From Membranipora membranacea (taxonomy: Eukaryota > Bryozoa > Gymnolaemata > Cheilostomatida > Membraniporidae): a stretch of DNA of 64,000 bases. Positions 1 to 11,519 of the stretch are shown in pieces. A program made the position numbers and the translations under genes. Each line of letters starts with the position of its first letter. The first letter of the stretch is position 1. Below the pieces are notes generated by a model. It did no database searches. It saw only the letters and a program-made list of their open reading frames with translations, and was not told where the DNA came from. The stretch is from contig OU612072.1 in NCBI GenBank assembly GCA_914767715.1, positions 12,028,001-12,092,000 on the forward strand, read 5' to 3'.

Positions 1-54
1 ATCATTAGCTGGCGCCTGAGGTGTGCCAGCAATCAAGGTACTGACGTACCTGAA

Positions 55-2726
55 CTACAGCTCAGCCTTGCTCCTGTTACGGAGTAACGGTATGAGGGAA
101 GAACTATCTAGATAGTTCTTCCCGTCCTGGCTGAGCTGATTCAGGTACGCCCCGGGGTGTTCACCCCAGCTGTACTGGCCACCAACACACCGCCAGTAAA
201 CCTGCCTCAGGGGACCAAGGCAACCTTCGCTCCACTGCAACTCAACAGCCCCACCTACATTCACAGCTCTGATGCAGTGCATGGATGAAATCCCTTTAAG
301 GCTGTTAGTCTTAAAAGCACTAGTTGCTACCTGCTTCCAGTCTGAAAAGTCTTTGAAGCTCAGCTCATCAACGATGTACTGTGTCCCAGATTTCTTTGCA
401 GACTGGAAGACCTGGACCCAGTCACCTGGCGTGCCGATCTCTGCACCCTCCGAGGCACGCTCAATGGAGGCATGCACAGAGTCGACATCCATGTGACTGT
501 GCCCGGTCTCGAAAAACTTCAGCTCAACTATCTGGCCAGGTCGGCTGTTGTGGGCAAGATGGCTGTCTCGGTCAAAATAAAAACAGAGATTTTGTCTTGA
601 CCTGGACAGCCATCACTGAAGAAAACTACGTGACAACTGTCTGCCAGATATGTTGAGAAGAATTTCTTCTAGCAGGTAGCAATTTCGTTGCTACCTCTTC
701 CGCCTTCGACCTGGCTCCAACACATGCAGTAGCCCTGCTGTGTGATCTTCACAAAAAAACAAAGGCTGTAATGTACCATTCTGGATTTGTAAAAAGTCTG
801 TTTGCTGGACCTCAGCTTAGGAAAAGGAAGAATTTGTTGGAGATCAAAGGCTACCACGACTTCTGCCTGCTGAGGTAAGCTTCGTCGCTCATCATTATGT
901 GGGCCTCGTACCTTTCTGTCTCCTCCTCAGATGGATCTCTCTTATTGAGATACATTACACACTGATCACAGCTGGAAGAAACAATAACAAAGTTCAGTTA
1001 TCTGGAAGGAAAGAACCATGAACACTCAAAGTCTTCAATTGGATAACCAACACAAAACATGGAACGCAAAATAATCACGGAGGGTTGCTAAGCAATGGAA
1101 GATGTTCAACTTACTTATCACTTTTCGGCTTGTGTGTACCAAGATTGTAGTTGGCGCCACAGAAAGTGGAAAACCAGGTGTGGCTCGGTTTCTTCTCATC
1201 TGCTGTGAGACTCTTTAAAAACTCTCTATAGAGGTCCACCAGGTGAACTCAAGCAGGGAGATATTGCCTTCTGCTGGAAGTGCGGCAGCAGTGGCTCCTC
1301 ATCACCTGGCTCGCCTCTATCACCAATCAAGCCTTTTCCTCTGTTTCTGTGTCCTGTATTTTGTTGACCTTTGTTTGATATTTAATCCCTGTTTGGATAA
1401 AAAAAATTGAATTGAATGCAGTGATAGTGAACAGACAGGAAGTCATGAACCAATTACCCTTCTATCAAAAACTAAATGGCACAAATCTCGGTTTAGAGAG
1501 AGTTATTATCAAATTAAAACTCACTGTCTTGAAGTTGAGTGCGAGGGTGCCGCACCACATCTCCGGCACACACGCACATCCTGACTGCCATCCGGAGAGA
1601 GGTAGTAGCGAGCAATCTTTGTGCGAGTGCGCCTCTTGTCCTCCGGCACATCAGGCCTCTTTCTCGATCATTTTACATCATCCTGAAATTGAATGTAAAA
1701 GGTGAAAGTTACAACCAATACCTATATGGGCACGGTAAACACAATTTGTCATTTTTAAGGCAATAGTCTAAAGTCTAGATCAATAACAAGAACTTACTTC
1801 CTTGATATGGCTGGCATACCAGTCCCACCTGCCCTGCTCAGAGCCGATGTCATTTCTGACAGTCTTGAATATCGACTGTCTTTGCTCCTGAGAGACCAGG
1901 TGGCATTGGAAAACTCCACTCTCTGCGGTGTGTGCACACCTGTCACCAATGAGAACAACAGCAGCTGTCTGGTGCCTCACGCTCCTCTTCGATCCCGCCC
2001 TGTCTGCGACGTTCCTCAAGTTGAGCCCGGAACTATGGCCTCCATCAGTGTCTACAGCACAAGTGGTTCACAGTTTTCAATCACAGTAAGCAGTACTTCA
2101 GCTATTGGTGGAACATAGTAGAAGATCAGTGGAGAAGAAAGCCAACCAATAATGCATTGCTAGAGAAGTCATTGGTGAACACTCACCTCCAAGAGTTTCC
2201 ATGGCTGGATCTGGAATTTCACTGATTTTGGCCAGGTCCCCGTCATCCTCATCTGCCTCTAGTATTGCCTGTTCCAGGTCAAAGTGTGGGCCTGCATCAC
2301 TATCGTCAGAGTCATCTAGGAACAACAAAATGAGATATTGAAAAATTATAACAGCAAGTACCGAGTAAAATAATCAATCCTGGTTAACGATGCAACAGAA
2401 ATACGTCAATCAAGAGCTTACTTACCAGTACTGTGTATTCTCTGGAGACGCACCACGAGCTCGTCTGTGGGCGTACTGGATCGGGATGGGATGGCTTGTG
2501 ATGCTTCTTCTTGAGTTGTTTCTTGGGACTGAGTTTGTGTGCCCCAGGCTCCCGATGACGATGAAACAGCTCCTAAACCACACATGCATTGAACATCATT
2601 AACACCAGCAACTTTAAAGCTCCATATTCACTCATCAAATTCACAGATTTGCATTCAACATAGTACTGAAGGAATCAACTTACTTTTTTGACGCCGTCTC
2701 AGCCCACAAGAGCACCTTCTTTGCAT
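55..2726 (-). pseudogene. Spliced transposase-like gene, decayed
   Basis: Seven exons can be followed on the minus strand: 2726-2684 (ATG), 2572-2426, 2315-2187, 2051-1798, 1682-1525, 1247-1115 and 971-55. Nearly all have GT-AG borders, and the first four keep frame across every junction. The product starts with a basic Cys stretch, then an acidic Ser/Asp region (2315-2187). Next come blocks I know from an uncharacterised protein family common in invertebrate genomes: a Cys/Gln-rich 'FQCHLVSQEQRQSIF' block, 'PKSD..CDQC', 'FDLQQILPFPKL', 'RGSNEIATC', 'FFSDGCPGQDK' and 'ETGHSHMDVDSVHASIE'. The spaced D, D and E suggest a DDE-type nuclease fold, which is inference. The copy is broken: in-frame TGA at 1670-1668, in-frame TAG at 671-669, and frame changes near 1560, near 850 and near 545. 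I see no terminal repeats, so it may be a host gene derived from a transposon rather than a mobile copy. Confidence 0.62.
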
Positions 2727-2879
2727 GCAAATTCAATACATTTTTATGACAATAAGATTAGCACACAGTGAATATAAAGTATAACAATAAAACTCAACAG
2801 CTCTTCCTCGATGTCTACCCATGATGTATTAGCAGTAACAGAGCAGCAATGAAGACAAATTAATAGCAAATAAATAGGT

Positions 2880-3171
2880 AATGAATAGGGAATAAATAAG
2901 GGTGTATAAGGAGAATAAATAGGAGGAATGTAAGTATCACCCCCTGTTTATGACAGAACAGAGGGTGGGCTGCTCCTAAAGAGGGACGCAAGTTGCCCGG
3001 AGTCCTCCTACTGAGAGTGTGAGACATCCTCGTAAACTAGAATGCATCCTGGAGGTGAGGCCATGGTGGACCTCCTAGTCATAAGTGTGCATCAAGCTGC
3101 CAGAAACAGAAACAGGCACTAATCAGCGATTGGCAGTGACACTTTGATCTTAGCCAAAAGGCCAAGAAGTG
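2880..3171 (-). mobile_element. SINE-like element with a U2 snRNA-derived head
   Basis: Read on the minus strand from 3171, the first ~33 bases match the 5' end of U2 snRNA (CTTCT.GGCCTTTTGGCTAAGATCAA.GTGT) with only a few changes. The match stops before the branch-point-pairing GUAGUA segment. The following ~200 bases do not resemble U2, and a TTTATT-rich simple tail lies at about 2940-2880. A complete U2 gene would continue into the GUAGUA, Sm-site and loop IV segments, which are absent. A snRNA-headed SINE or a chimeric retrotranscript fits better than a functional snRNA gene. Confidence 0.5.
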
Positions 3172-3387
3172 AATGTAAATATCACAGAGTTGCACAAATA
3201 TCACAGTAAGATTGTAAAGGAAAAAGATTAAAGGTAAATTTTTGGCTTTTTACGTTACGCCATACTTACCTTCGCCAGGTATGTTTTTCCATTTGCCGCG
3301 TAATTGATTAATTAATCAATAAGTAATTAATTCGACAGGTGACATAGAGTTAACAACACATCATTAGGCTGAGTACAGACATTCCAT

Positions 3388-3765
3388 TAATGATTCCGTG
3401 GGAACTCCACCTCAAATTACATTTGGGGGAAACAGCTCCCACTACATGTCTCTCCATTCAATAATCTATAATTAGACTGCATAAGAAGTGGAGTAGCGTC
3501 AAAAGAACAGCAGTAGTGGGAAGTTTTAAATGGGCTAGCATCATTTAAAAGGGAATTGGGTTTAAGTCCAATGACTTTCTATGTGTCCAATATTGATTCT
3601 GCTGGAACTCCGACCTAAAATTAGATTCGGGGGAGACAGCTCCCACTACATGTCTCCCCATTCAAAAATCTATAATTAGACTGCATGAGAAGTGGCGTAG
3701 CGTCACCAAAAAAGCAGTGGCTTGAAGTTTTAAATGGGCTAGCATTGTTTAAAAGGGAATTTGGT
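3388..3765. repeat. Two-copy tandem duplication, ~198 bp unit
   Basis: Copy one (about 3388-3560) and copy two (about 3586-3765) share long stretches, for example the 'cagctcccactacatgtct' block and the 'gggctagca...tttaaaaggga' block, with scattered substitutions and small indels. No open frame spans it. The region between the upstream gene and this repeat is AT-rich and holds no recognisable gene. Confidence 0.75.
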
Positions 3766-4056
3766 TGAAGTCCGTGGACTTTGACCAATTTGCCTAATAA
3801 TCCACATTAGACCAATTGACTTTAACCGAAATGCAATTGACTTACCTCCCCTTTCCCTTTCCCTAGGGGAGTTGTGTCTCCTGGTATGTGAAATAGGGTA
3901 TAGTGGACCATATTTAATCAGAAAACTTGTATTCGGCCTGAGGTGGATTTCAACCAAATTGCCTCTTATAATAATTATGTTTTGTATTTTGATATTCATT
4001 TTATCATACATTATAAGACAGGTCAAATAATTGTAAACACAATTTTTATTCTACAG

Positions 4057-4250
4057 TTGTGAGATCATGTGGCAAAACATATGATAACAAGTATTGCACA
4101 AGCCCATCATCAGCAGGTTTTGGAGTAGCAAAGGCAAAACTTTGGCAATGTGGATGCGATGGTGACATGTGTAATACTGGATCTTCCGTCGGAGTCGGCT
4201 CACTGCTTTTGATTCTGTCTGCAACAGCCCTCAGCAAACTTGCTCTATAA
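4057..4250 (+). CDS. Last exon of a probable Ly6/three-finger GPI-anchored protein (partial)
   Basis: A pyrimidine-rich acceptor (tttttattctacag) precedes an open exon that enters with two bases of a split codon and ends at TAA 4248-4250. It encodes about 64 residues: a Cys-containing loop, then 'WQCGCDGDMCN', then small residues (TGSS) and a C-terminal hydrophobic stretch of about 18 residues with nothing after it. CxC...CN near the end followed by small residues and a terminal hydrophobic tail is the classic ending of Ly6/uPAR-type domains with a GPI-anchor signal, so the product is probably attached to the outer face of the plasma membrane. The earlier exons (signal peptide and first cysteines) were not found between 2.7 and 4.0 kb. 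They may lie further upstream, or the exon may be an orphan fragment. Confidence 0.5.
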
Positions 4251-5830
4251 TTGTTCTAAATAACCAATTATGTCATTTTCATGGATCATTGTCTCACTAA
4301 TACATTAATACAGAGACTGGATACGGTTAATGTTTGGTGAAATATTAAACAATTATGTAATTGCATACAAACTGTTGGTATCAAGTTTCTACAAGCATAT
4401 TAAAAACCCCAGATAATCCAGATTAAAAAACATAGAACCTCTTTTGCTTATCACTGTGGTTGAAACATAAGAACTCTGTTTTAGTGATTCTAGAATCAAG
4501 TTTGTGTGTGCTGCAGTCATACCTCAAATAATACCCAGGGGTAAAAGTTTTTGTCAATACGCTCCTGGAGCTCGATGTCTTCTAAATATAATCCTAGGAT
4601 TAATGAAATGATCCCTCTCTGTTGCATCAGTTTTAGTTGTGTCCCATATCTTGACTGAACTAACAGCTTAACATGAACAATGCCCCTTTCCTTTCAGTTT
4701 TCTATTACAATCAGATAAAAAATATCAGTTTCATGATAAAATATAAATCTTACTAATGTTACTCAGATTTATAGGCTAGAATAATGCCAATAATTGTTGT
4801 TGCCTCAAGCATGACTTGACCTTTGTGTGGCGCCTAGTTTCACTGAGGCGGGTGGAGCAATGCAGTGCGTACCATAGCCTGTTATAGGTCAAGCAATTTC
4901 TCTACTATGACACCGAGGGACTGGCATAAATGGCAATAATAGTCTGTGTGACATAATGTATACTTTCCGTCCCTAAGAATCTAATCACATTTGTCACCTT
5001 GATGAAGATTAATTTGTAACAGACTCACTACTATTCGGGGTTTACTGTAGAACATCATTGTTACAACCTTGGGCATCCAAGGGAACAGGTAGCCAGGCTT
5101 TCAAGGCTGTTGCCCCTCACAGATGATTTGAAAATATCCTTTTGTCTGTTTTCATAAAATAGAAGGTGTGCTCCATATCATTATGACCAAAAGTGAAGAT
5201 CAATGCCGCTGTTTTATATTGTTTGGCAGACAGATACTTGCCACAGTATATAAGATGTTGTTTCTGCTAAATCTGATGCGGATTTGACAAACAATTATTG
5301 CAGAAGTTTTTTTTGTTTAATTGTGGGAGTTTGATCATTACCTGCTTGGGTTTGGAGGTAGAGGTTTAGTACCTTAGTTGCCTTAGAGAGGGTAACTCCT
5401 CATTTCTTGCCACCCTGATAATTTAACATGTCCTGACATTGAAAGTATCACAAAAGCAAAAAACAATTGCAAGCTTTGCTCGAAAAAGCGATTTTTTAGA
5501 GGGATAATTATAAGTGGTCTTCTTTTTTTCAAAGAAAAGACAATCCCATAACTTTCTTAAATCAGAATATTCTCAATTGACAACTGTCATATTCCTATTG
5601 GCTGGGTGATGAAAGCTTTCACAGTTTCAGTCAGTTGCATGCAGCTTGCTGGTACACTGATCTTTCTGAATTTGGGTCACAGCCTGAAAACACCCACCTT
5701 CCTCCCCTTAACTTTCAGCTCCTAAATCAGGTGATGAATATTCCATGCTGAAAATGGAATTTATCTATTGTAGAATTGTTACCTATTTTCCTATGCATAG
5801 TCTACTCCGATGTCACATCAGCCTGGATGG
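4251..5830. other. Intergenic, no gene recognised
   Basis: AT-rich sequence with stops in all frames. I see no exon with credible splice borders, no tRNA and no terminal-repeat element. Confidence 0.5.
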
Positions 5831-5864
5831 AGTGATTGACTCCTCTTTGCCAATATGTAGATCC

Positions 5865-6075
5865 AGTGACCTCTACTCTCTGGTATGCTCTGCTCGGGTA
5901 TGAAGACCCAACTATTCTCTGCGACTATATAGGTCAGATGACCTTATGCTCTGGTATGCTCTGGTATGCTCTGCTCGGGTATGAAGACCCAACTATTCTC
6001 TGCGACTATATAGGTCAGATGACCTTATGCTCTGGTATGCTCTGCTCTGGTATGCTCTGCTCAGGTATGAAACCC
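5865..6075. repeat. Tandem duplication with TATGCTCTG sub-repeats
   Basis: An ~83-bp unit beginning near 'tatgctctgctcgggtatgaagaccc' occurs twice (about 5884-5965 and 5967-6045). It is followed by extra short TATGCTCTGCTC copies. The 92-residue frame through it is a by-product of the repeat. Confidence 0.75.
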
Positions 6076-6114
6076 AACTACATACCTACATTAACATGCA
6101 CGGTCAAGCATTAA

Positions 6115-7540
6115 AATTAAAATTTACATTGCATGTTGTGCCCTGATTCCTTGCCTTTGAGGCAACATAGATAGCCTGTCATATTTTTTCCGAAATGGGA
6201 TGGAATCTGCTTTGAAATTATGGAATATCCAAACATGATTATTTTTTATTCCATTGTTTTTTTCTCTGGTGTTATTTATATTCTTATGGTGTTTCTGTAT
6301 TTGGAACACTTGTACACAGTGCAGATTCCAAACATACCAAACATAACAAACATTGCACAAATTTTAAGGCAAGTCTAACTAGGCCTTCCCAAATTACTAT
6401 TTTGACAAAGAGATTTTTACCTTTGAGTTTGAACTGGTGCAAATATCACATTCCAATCAAGATTATCCCTAATTACATAGGCCTATAATCTCTACGATTG
6501 ATTGAAATGATGGCAATTCTCTAATTCTGCTTCCAATAACTAAATAGAAAAGGTAGCTTGGGGATTCCTAGCCAAATCTGCAAATCTCATATCAAGCCAC
6601 CGGCATTGACCATAATTTTGAGCTCAGACTGCCTCTTTGTTTGAGAGTGCTTTACTTTTATATCCTCCTCCCATTGTTAGAGTGCAAGGTCTTCGCCAAA
6701 CTAATATTGGTGGATTTGATCCCCTCTCTGTCAACAGCTGCTGGGTTTCGTTTGGGAGTCATGTCTGCAGTGTTGATCTTGGGTGTTCCCAATTCATGGC
6801 CATTGAGGCAACATGGACACCTTGTCAAAATGGGTGAAAGGGATAATATAGTACAATAGCACATGTTTACAATGAGAGTATTGATTGTTAGCATTTCCTA
6901 CGGTTATGTTATATTATTGGTACAGCTCTATTTATCCGAACAATTGCACATTTTCGACCCACTTGGGGCCGGATACCCGAGCAGAACAGACACCACTATT
7001 TTATTCATTTGGCTCATGTTTATTTTGTATGGAGTTAACTTCTTCCTGTTGAGGAAGAAGGCAACTCCATACGAATAGTGTTTTGTTTACCTAATCAAAT
7101 TTATCCACAACATTGTTCTTCAGAATTTTGTTACAAGCAGATATTAATTCAATTTACTAATGACTCATAGATGAGATGCCTTTCGACATTAAAATAAGAC
7201 TTTATTTTGATTAAATGGTGGAAATAAGTTTATACAGTCATCGTAAAAAATAAACCTTGCTCTATCATACCGTCAAAGTTTCCTGTGTAAAAGGTCAGAA
7301 TAGGTCAACTCCAAAACAGTAACTCGTAGTACGCTCCAAATTAGTAATACGCTCCAAAATAATAGTAATACCAAAATATTGCAGAGTAATATGCTGCAGA
7401 GGGCTCTCCAAAAAGAACTGACCCGCCTTGATGTTCCCCCGGTTTTTATATGCACAGGGGTTCACCACGGCGGGTGCGCATGGCCAAAAAACCGGAGATT
7501 GCATTTGCCCATCCTCTTGACAAAAGCGGAGATTTGATTT
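6115..7540. other. Intergenic, no supported gene
   Basis: Several short open frames exist, one at 6863-7078 with two hydrophobic stretches, but none has splice signals, a homologue I recognise, or a conserved copy in the window. Confidence 0.45.
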
Positions 7541-7544
7541 AGAT

Positions 7545-7830
7545 TTTGTTTCTGATAAAAAGGTTTTAATTATCTATATCATTTAAATGTTTGCGTTTGA
7601 AACCTCCAAAAAGACGGAGGTTGGGCTTTAATTTATGTCTAATAAAAAGGTTTCAATTATATATATTATTCAAATGTCAGCGTTTAATCCCCTCCAAAAA
7701 GGCGGAGGTTGGGCTTTAATTTATGTCTAATAAAAAGGTTTTAATTATATATATTATTCAAATGTCAGGGTTTAATCCCCTCCAAAAAGGCGGAGGTTGG
7801 ACTTTAATTATATACATTATTTTGAAGTGG
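7545..7830. repeat. Tandem repeat, ~107 bp unit, about 2.7 copies
   Basis: The unit contains 'taataaaaaggttttaatta...tcaaatgt...cctccaaaaaggcggaggttggg'. CCTCC...GGAGG inside each unit forms a small hairpin. The later copies are nearly identical, so the amplification is recent. Confidence 0.8.
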
Positions 7831-9425
7831 TTGACGTCGTCTGGTATCACCTGACTCCATTCTCTTTATCTGAAATCTCCTGAGCTGTGAGAACTTGAGA
7901 TCTCACAGCTTCTGCCCTCCCTTTTTATTGACTCTCCTGAGTCATCCGACAAAGCTGTGAGGTTATCTCACACAGTCAATGGAATGAATTATATAGCAGT
8001 TAGGCAAGATAACTCTTACAAACAAAACCTTTGAGTGGTGTGGACTAAAGTAGCATATTATTGAGAGTGTATTTTAGAATCTGTACATTGCTGATTGTAT
8101 ATCTCTGCATCCTGAAAGTTCTCAGGCTTATCATCTTTGCAAGTTAGTGGTTTTATTGAACTGAATAATTATTTATTTTCTATCAGGTGAAAATAGCAAA
8201 CTTTGAAGGTATCTTTTTGTGCAATTGCAATCATATGGCCTATGTGTTAATTTGGCAGTAGCAAAGGTGAAATGCTACCAATTTCCTGACCTCAAAAGAT
8301 CTAAAACATATTGGCACCACTCTATCAAGCAACAGGATGATGATTTTGGTCCCTGGAAAGTCTGTCACAACGATCTTGACGAATTAGGAAAAGGGAAGTT
8401 GACTGGGCCTGCAACAAATAGCCAATCGTTTCCAATAAAGAGTTCTAGGTTGTTTATGGTAACAACTTTTTAATCACTACATATTGCATATAAATGTAAT
8501 CACACATTCTAGCTTAACTTTTTATGCCAATTCTAATTCATGCAAATTTAAGTTTGAGATTTTAGAATAACCAAATTCATTTCAATTGTATCTCTGTTTC
8601 AATGAATGATACTATCAGCTATGCTCTTTCTGTCAATTTAAGTGATATCGGATAAGATAGTCTCAATGCTTGTTGTGGTGTTGCAGTGTAGAGCAGAACA
8701 TTGGTGGAATGCACTGAATTTAAGTCAGGAAGCATTAGTGCAATACTAGATGACTTCATTCATTAACTATTAACATCATTGATGAACAGTTGGGAGGGGG
8801 GGGGGTTTAAAATGTTGCATAGCTGCTGCAGAACAAGATGGAATTTATTATTCATGGTGAATTCGTCACATTGCATGAACACCATTATGATCAGAACGCA
8901 AATCTCTACCAAATGCAATTGTCAAACCCATCCACCAAATTTTACAAAAGTTTTTAAGTTTGACCTCTAGCCACGTAAAGTTTATCTACAGTCTTTGTGT
9001 CCGGTCATGATCAGAAAGTTTTGTGCCAATGATCAACAAATGTCATGTCATGTCATTACCTCATGAATATGACCCGATTCTTAAGGTACTATAAAAAAAC
9101 AGTAAGTTGCTTCATTCCATCAAAAATCATCATCACATCATCAATAAACCATCGGTGAGATGTGATTGTCTTCCTAATACAAGCTTGTGTAGCAACTCCC
9201 AAGCAGGATATCGCATCAGCAAGGAGACACCAAGCATATTAATAAGGAAATGATAAGGAAACAACATCTTATACAACCCTAGATCAATGTATTATTAATG
9301 AGACTTAATATGACCTACATCCTTAACGTCATGTCATATTCGTTTCTGCATGGTGATGTAAGCAATTCTGATCATTCAGTGACTAGTTTAAGAGAGAGGC
9401 AGTTCAGTAGTTATACCTCATCACA
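7831..9425. other. Region upstream of CRM1, no gene recognised
   Basis: AT-rich. An open frame at 8219-8473 has no supporting feature. TGTCATG repeats lie near 9040-9060, and a 'ctataaaaaaac' TATA-like string at about 9090 is 330 bp before the CRM1 ATG, too far to be its core promoter unless there is an upstream intron or long leader. Confidence 0.4.
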
Positions 9426-10327
9426 ATGCATTCAGTAGCAGCGTTTTGTCTTATAGTGATCCTGCCTTGTATCCTTCAACAGCAGGTTAGACATACTAAT
9501 TGTATTAGAAGCATAAATAAATGACCACCTCTTCTTTCCACTTGTCACAAAGTTTTAGGTTGAGGAAGTGAACCAATTTGTGCTTGATTATTATGATGAA
9601 TAGTTTAGCCCAGCAGAGATCGGAATAATGATTTATGTTACTACTTTGTTATGCTTGTTTTTCTAGTCTGTCGATTCAAAGACACTGACTGGGTTACAAC
9701 TGAATGACCCTAATAATATCTGTGTTCTCCCACAATGTGCTCCGCCGCCTCCAGACTGTGATCCTGTCTCACAATACTACATTCTGGTAAGTTATTGGAA
9801 AGAAAAAATCATTGCTTCTAACTGCTGCTCCATAGTCCCCTATATCCACCCTGAATGTTGTCAATAATTATATAGCTTTGTTTGAAAATATGCTACTTTT
9901 TATGGGGTGCCTTCTCTAAAAAAAAGTGGGTTAAAATTGAAAGTCTGGCTCTGTCTGTAGACTGAGAAATGAAACTCAGTTTGCAGGCAGATTGGAGTAC
10001 ACCTGGGGCATCAATTGAGGCAAGTAGTTGGTAGACTGCGGAGGGACTCGAACTGAGCTATCTCCTACTCTAGTTCAATAAATTGATGAATCATTTTTAA
10101 AGTGACTCAGGTTTTTTGTTTCATTGGTTCAAAACCATCGTCTAGCCAGCTCAATCTATTCTGTATGCTTATGGAATTTCATCCAGAGAGTGAAGACATG
10201 GTGTATAGTTTTCTAATTTGAATTTCATTGCTCATATTTTTTATTGTAGCCAAACGGAGAGAGATGTTACAACTGTTATACCTGCATTTGGAAGCCACTC
10301 TTTGCGCTTTTCCAAGATAAACAGTGA
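9426..10327 (+). CDS. CRM1: small secreted six-cysteine protein (85 aa)
   Basis: Three exons join in phase 0: 9426-9485, 9667-9786 and 10250-10327 (TGA). Exon 1 encodes exactly 20 residues, a hydrophobic signal peptide ending in QQQ. Exon 2 gives 'SVDSKTLTG' and the first half-module, with three Cys (ICVLPQC..PPPPDC) and a hydrophobic end. Exon 3 begins PNGE and supplies the second half (CYNCYTC), then a basic, aromatic tail. The whole is one C-x4-C-x6-C / C-x2-C-x2-C module shared with CRM2-CRM5; the final CPGC of the relatives is CYNC here. AATAAA overlaps the region just after the stop (10330-10335). A hAT MITE sits 340 bp downstream. Secretion is predicted; function is unknown. The module recalls antistasin or VWC-like disulphide domains only loosely. 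Confidence 0.72.
9985..10090 (-). mobile_element. Possible tRNA-derived SINE fragment in CRM1 intron 2
   Basis: On the minus strand, an A-box-like GATAGCTCAGT is followed almost directly by GTTCGAGTCCC, a good match to the pol III B box. The spacing is too short for a tRNA, so this is a remnant or a rearranged SINE head. Confidence 0.3.
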
Positions 10328-10665
10328 GAAATAAACAACATTTTCAGACCATGAATTTTTCTCAATACATATCAATTTGACAGACTTAATAAAATATCCT
10401 TCTGCCTCAATTAATAAAATATCACAAATAACGCTCAGGAAAAGTATATAATCATTGATTGCAAACCTAGGCTTCATTTTCCTAAGGAGTACAGCCGGAC
10501 AAGTTATTTAACATTGTGAAATTGTCTTACACAACGGGTTGTATCTTAGTGCCCTCCTTGCCTGCAGTCAAATATTATAAATTTGATCAATCTAACAACG
10601 TGGCCTTATGAGCAAAGCTTCAATCGTTATTTATAATTTATAATGTACAAACCCCATGTGAGTAA

Positions 10666-11519
10666 TAGGGGTGGAACGACCTCTTGAGGTTGGAGTTGAA
10701 TTCCGGATATTTGCCCTCGGATCCAACCACAAACCGGATCGGATATTTGTTATGTCTGATCCGAGATGATTGTTTTTAATCAACACTTACTTAGCATCAT
10801 ATTTATCTCACTAAAACTGACAAGGAGGAAGGAGGAATGATAGTCATAAATTTGTAGTTCAGATAAGATAATTGAGTTTGGAGAAAACCACTCAGTGGTG
10901 ATCAGTAGGAATTCAATACCTATCTCATTTTCATAGGTTTCTATTGTTGCTGATTAAGTTTGATGGATGTGTTTTATTTTCTGCTGAAATTGATAGAAGC
11001 ATCTTTACTCAGATCGGTGTGAATAAGTTTGTCCAATGATGTTCCTTGTAACAAAATGTCTGGTTTGTGATGGGCAAGGTTATCTTCTTCTGCTTTTTCA
11101 AAGTAGGAGGACAATTCCTATCCTAAACACAACAGAGAATTTGTGACATTGGAGCAGGAGGTTTGTTCAACATCAGGGTTTGAGTGATCCTGTCATATTG
11201 AGTGGCTCTATGCACAGATGCTAGTAGTCAAGAGATCTTTGCAACTCATTAAATGATCTTTTCAAATAATCTGCTTGTGTGATCTTTGCGCTGTTTGAGT
11301 GATAAGTTGCTCCTTGTAAAGTATTATATCCAAGCAGATATACGCACATTTAAATTAGGGTAATGGTTCAGGGAAAGGATTGTATGTTATGGTGCAAAAA
11401 TTGTGACTGGTAAATTTAGCGTTTCTACGCGTTATCCGGGTCCGGATCCGATCCGAGGTTGAATGGACCGATCCGATATCCGATCCGAGGTTGCCTAACC
11501 CCGATCCGTTCCACCCCTA
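10666..11519. mobile_element. Non-autonomous hAT element (MITE), 854 bp
   Basis: The ends are inverted repeats: TAGGGGTGGAACG at the left, and CGTTCCACCCCTA at the right apart from small internal differences. They are flanked by a perfect 8-bp direct duplication GTGAGTAA (10658-10665 and 11520-11527). An 8-bp duplication and TAGGGG-type ends are typical of hAT elements. The sub-terminal regions are rich in CGGATC/GATCCG motifs on both sides. No transposase frame is present, so movement would need a transposase supplied elsewhere. Confidence 0.85.

Noticed and set aside
3263-3300. ATACTTACCT string like the 5' end of U1 snRNA, with GACTGCATAA..GTGG downstream at about 3475
   Set aside because: Only the first ten bases match and the second piece lies in a tandem repeat 200 bp away; no Sm site or stem-loops in order.
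6863-7078. 71-residue frame with two hydrophobic stretches
   Set aside because: No promoter, splice context, paralogue or recognised family; hydrophobic frames arise often in AT-rich DNA.
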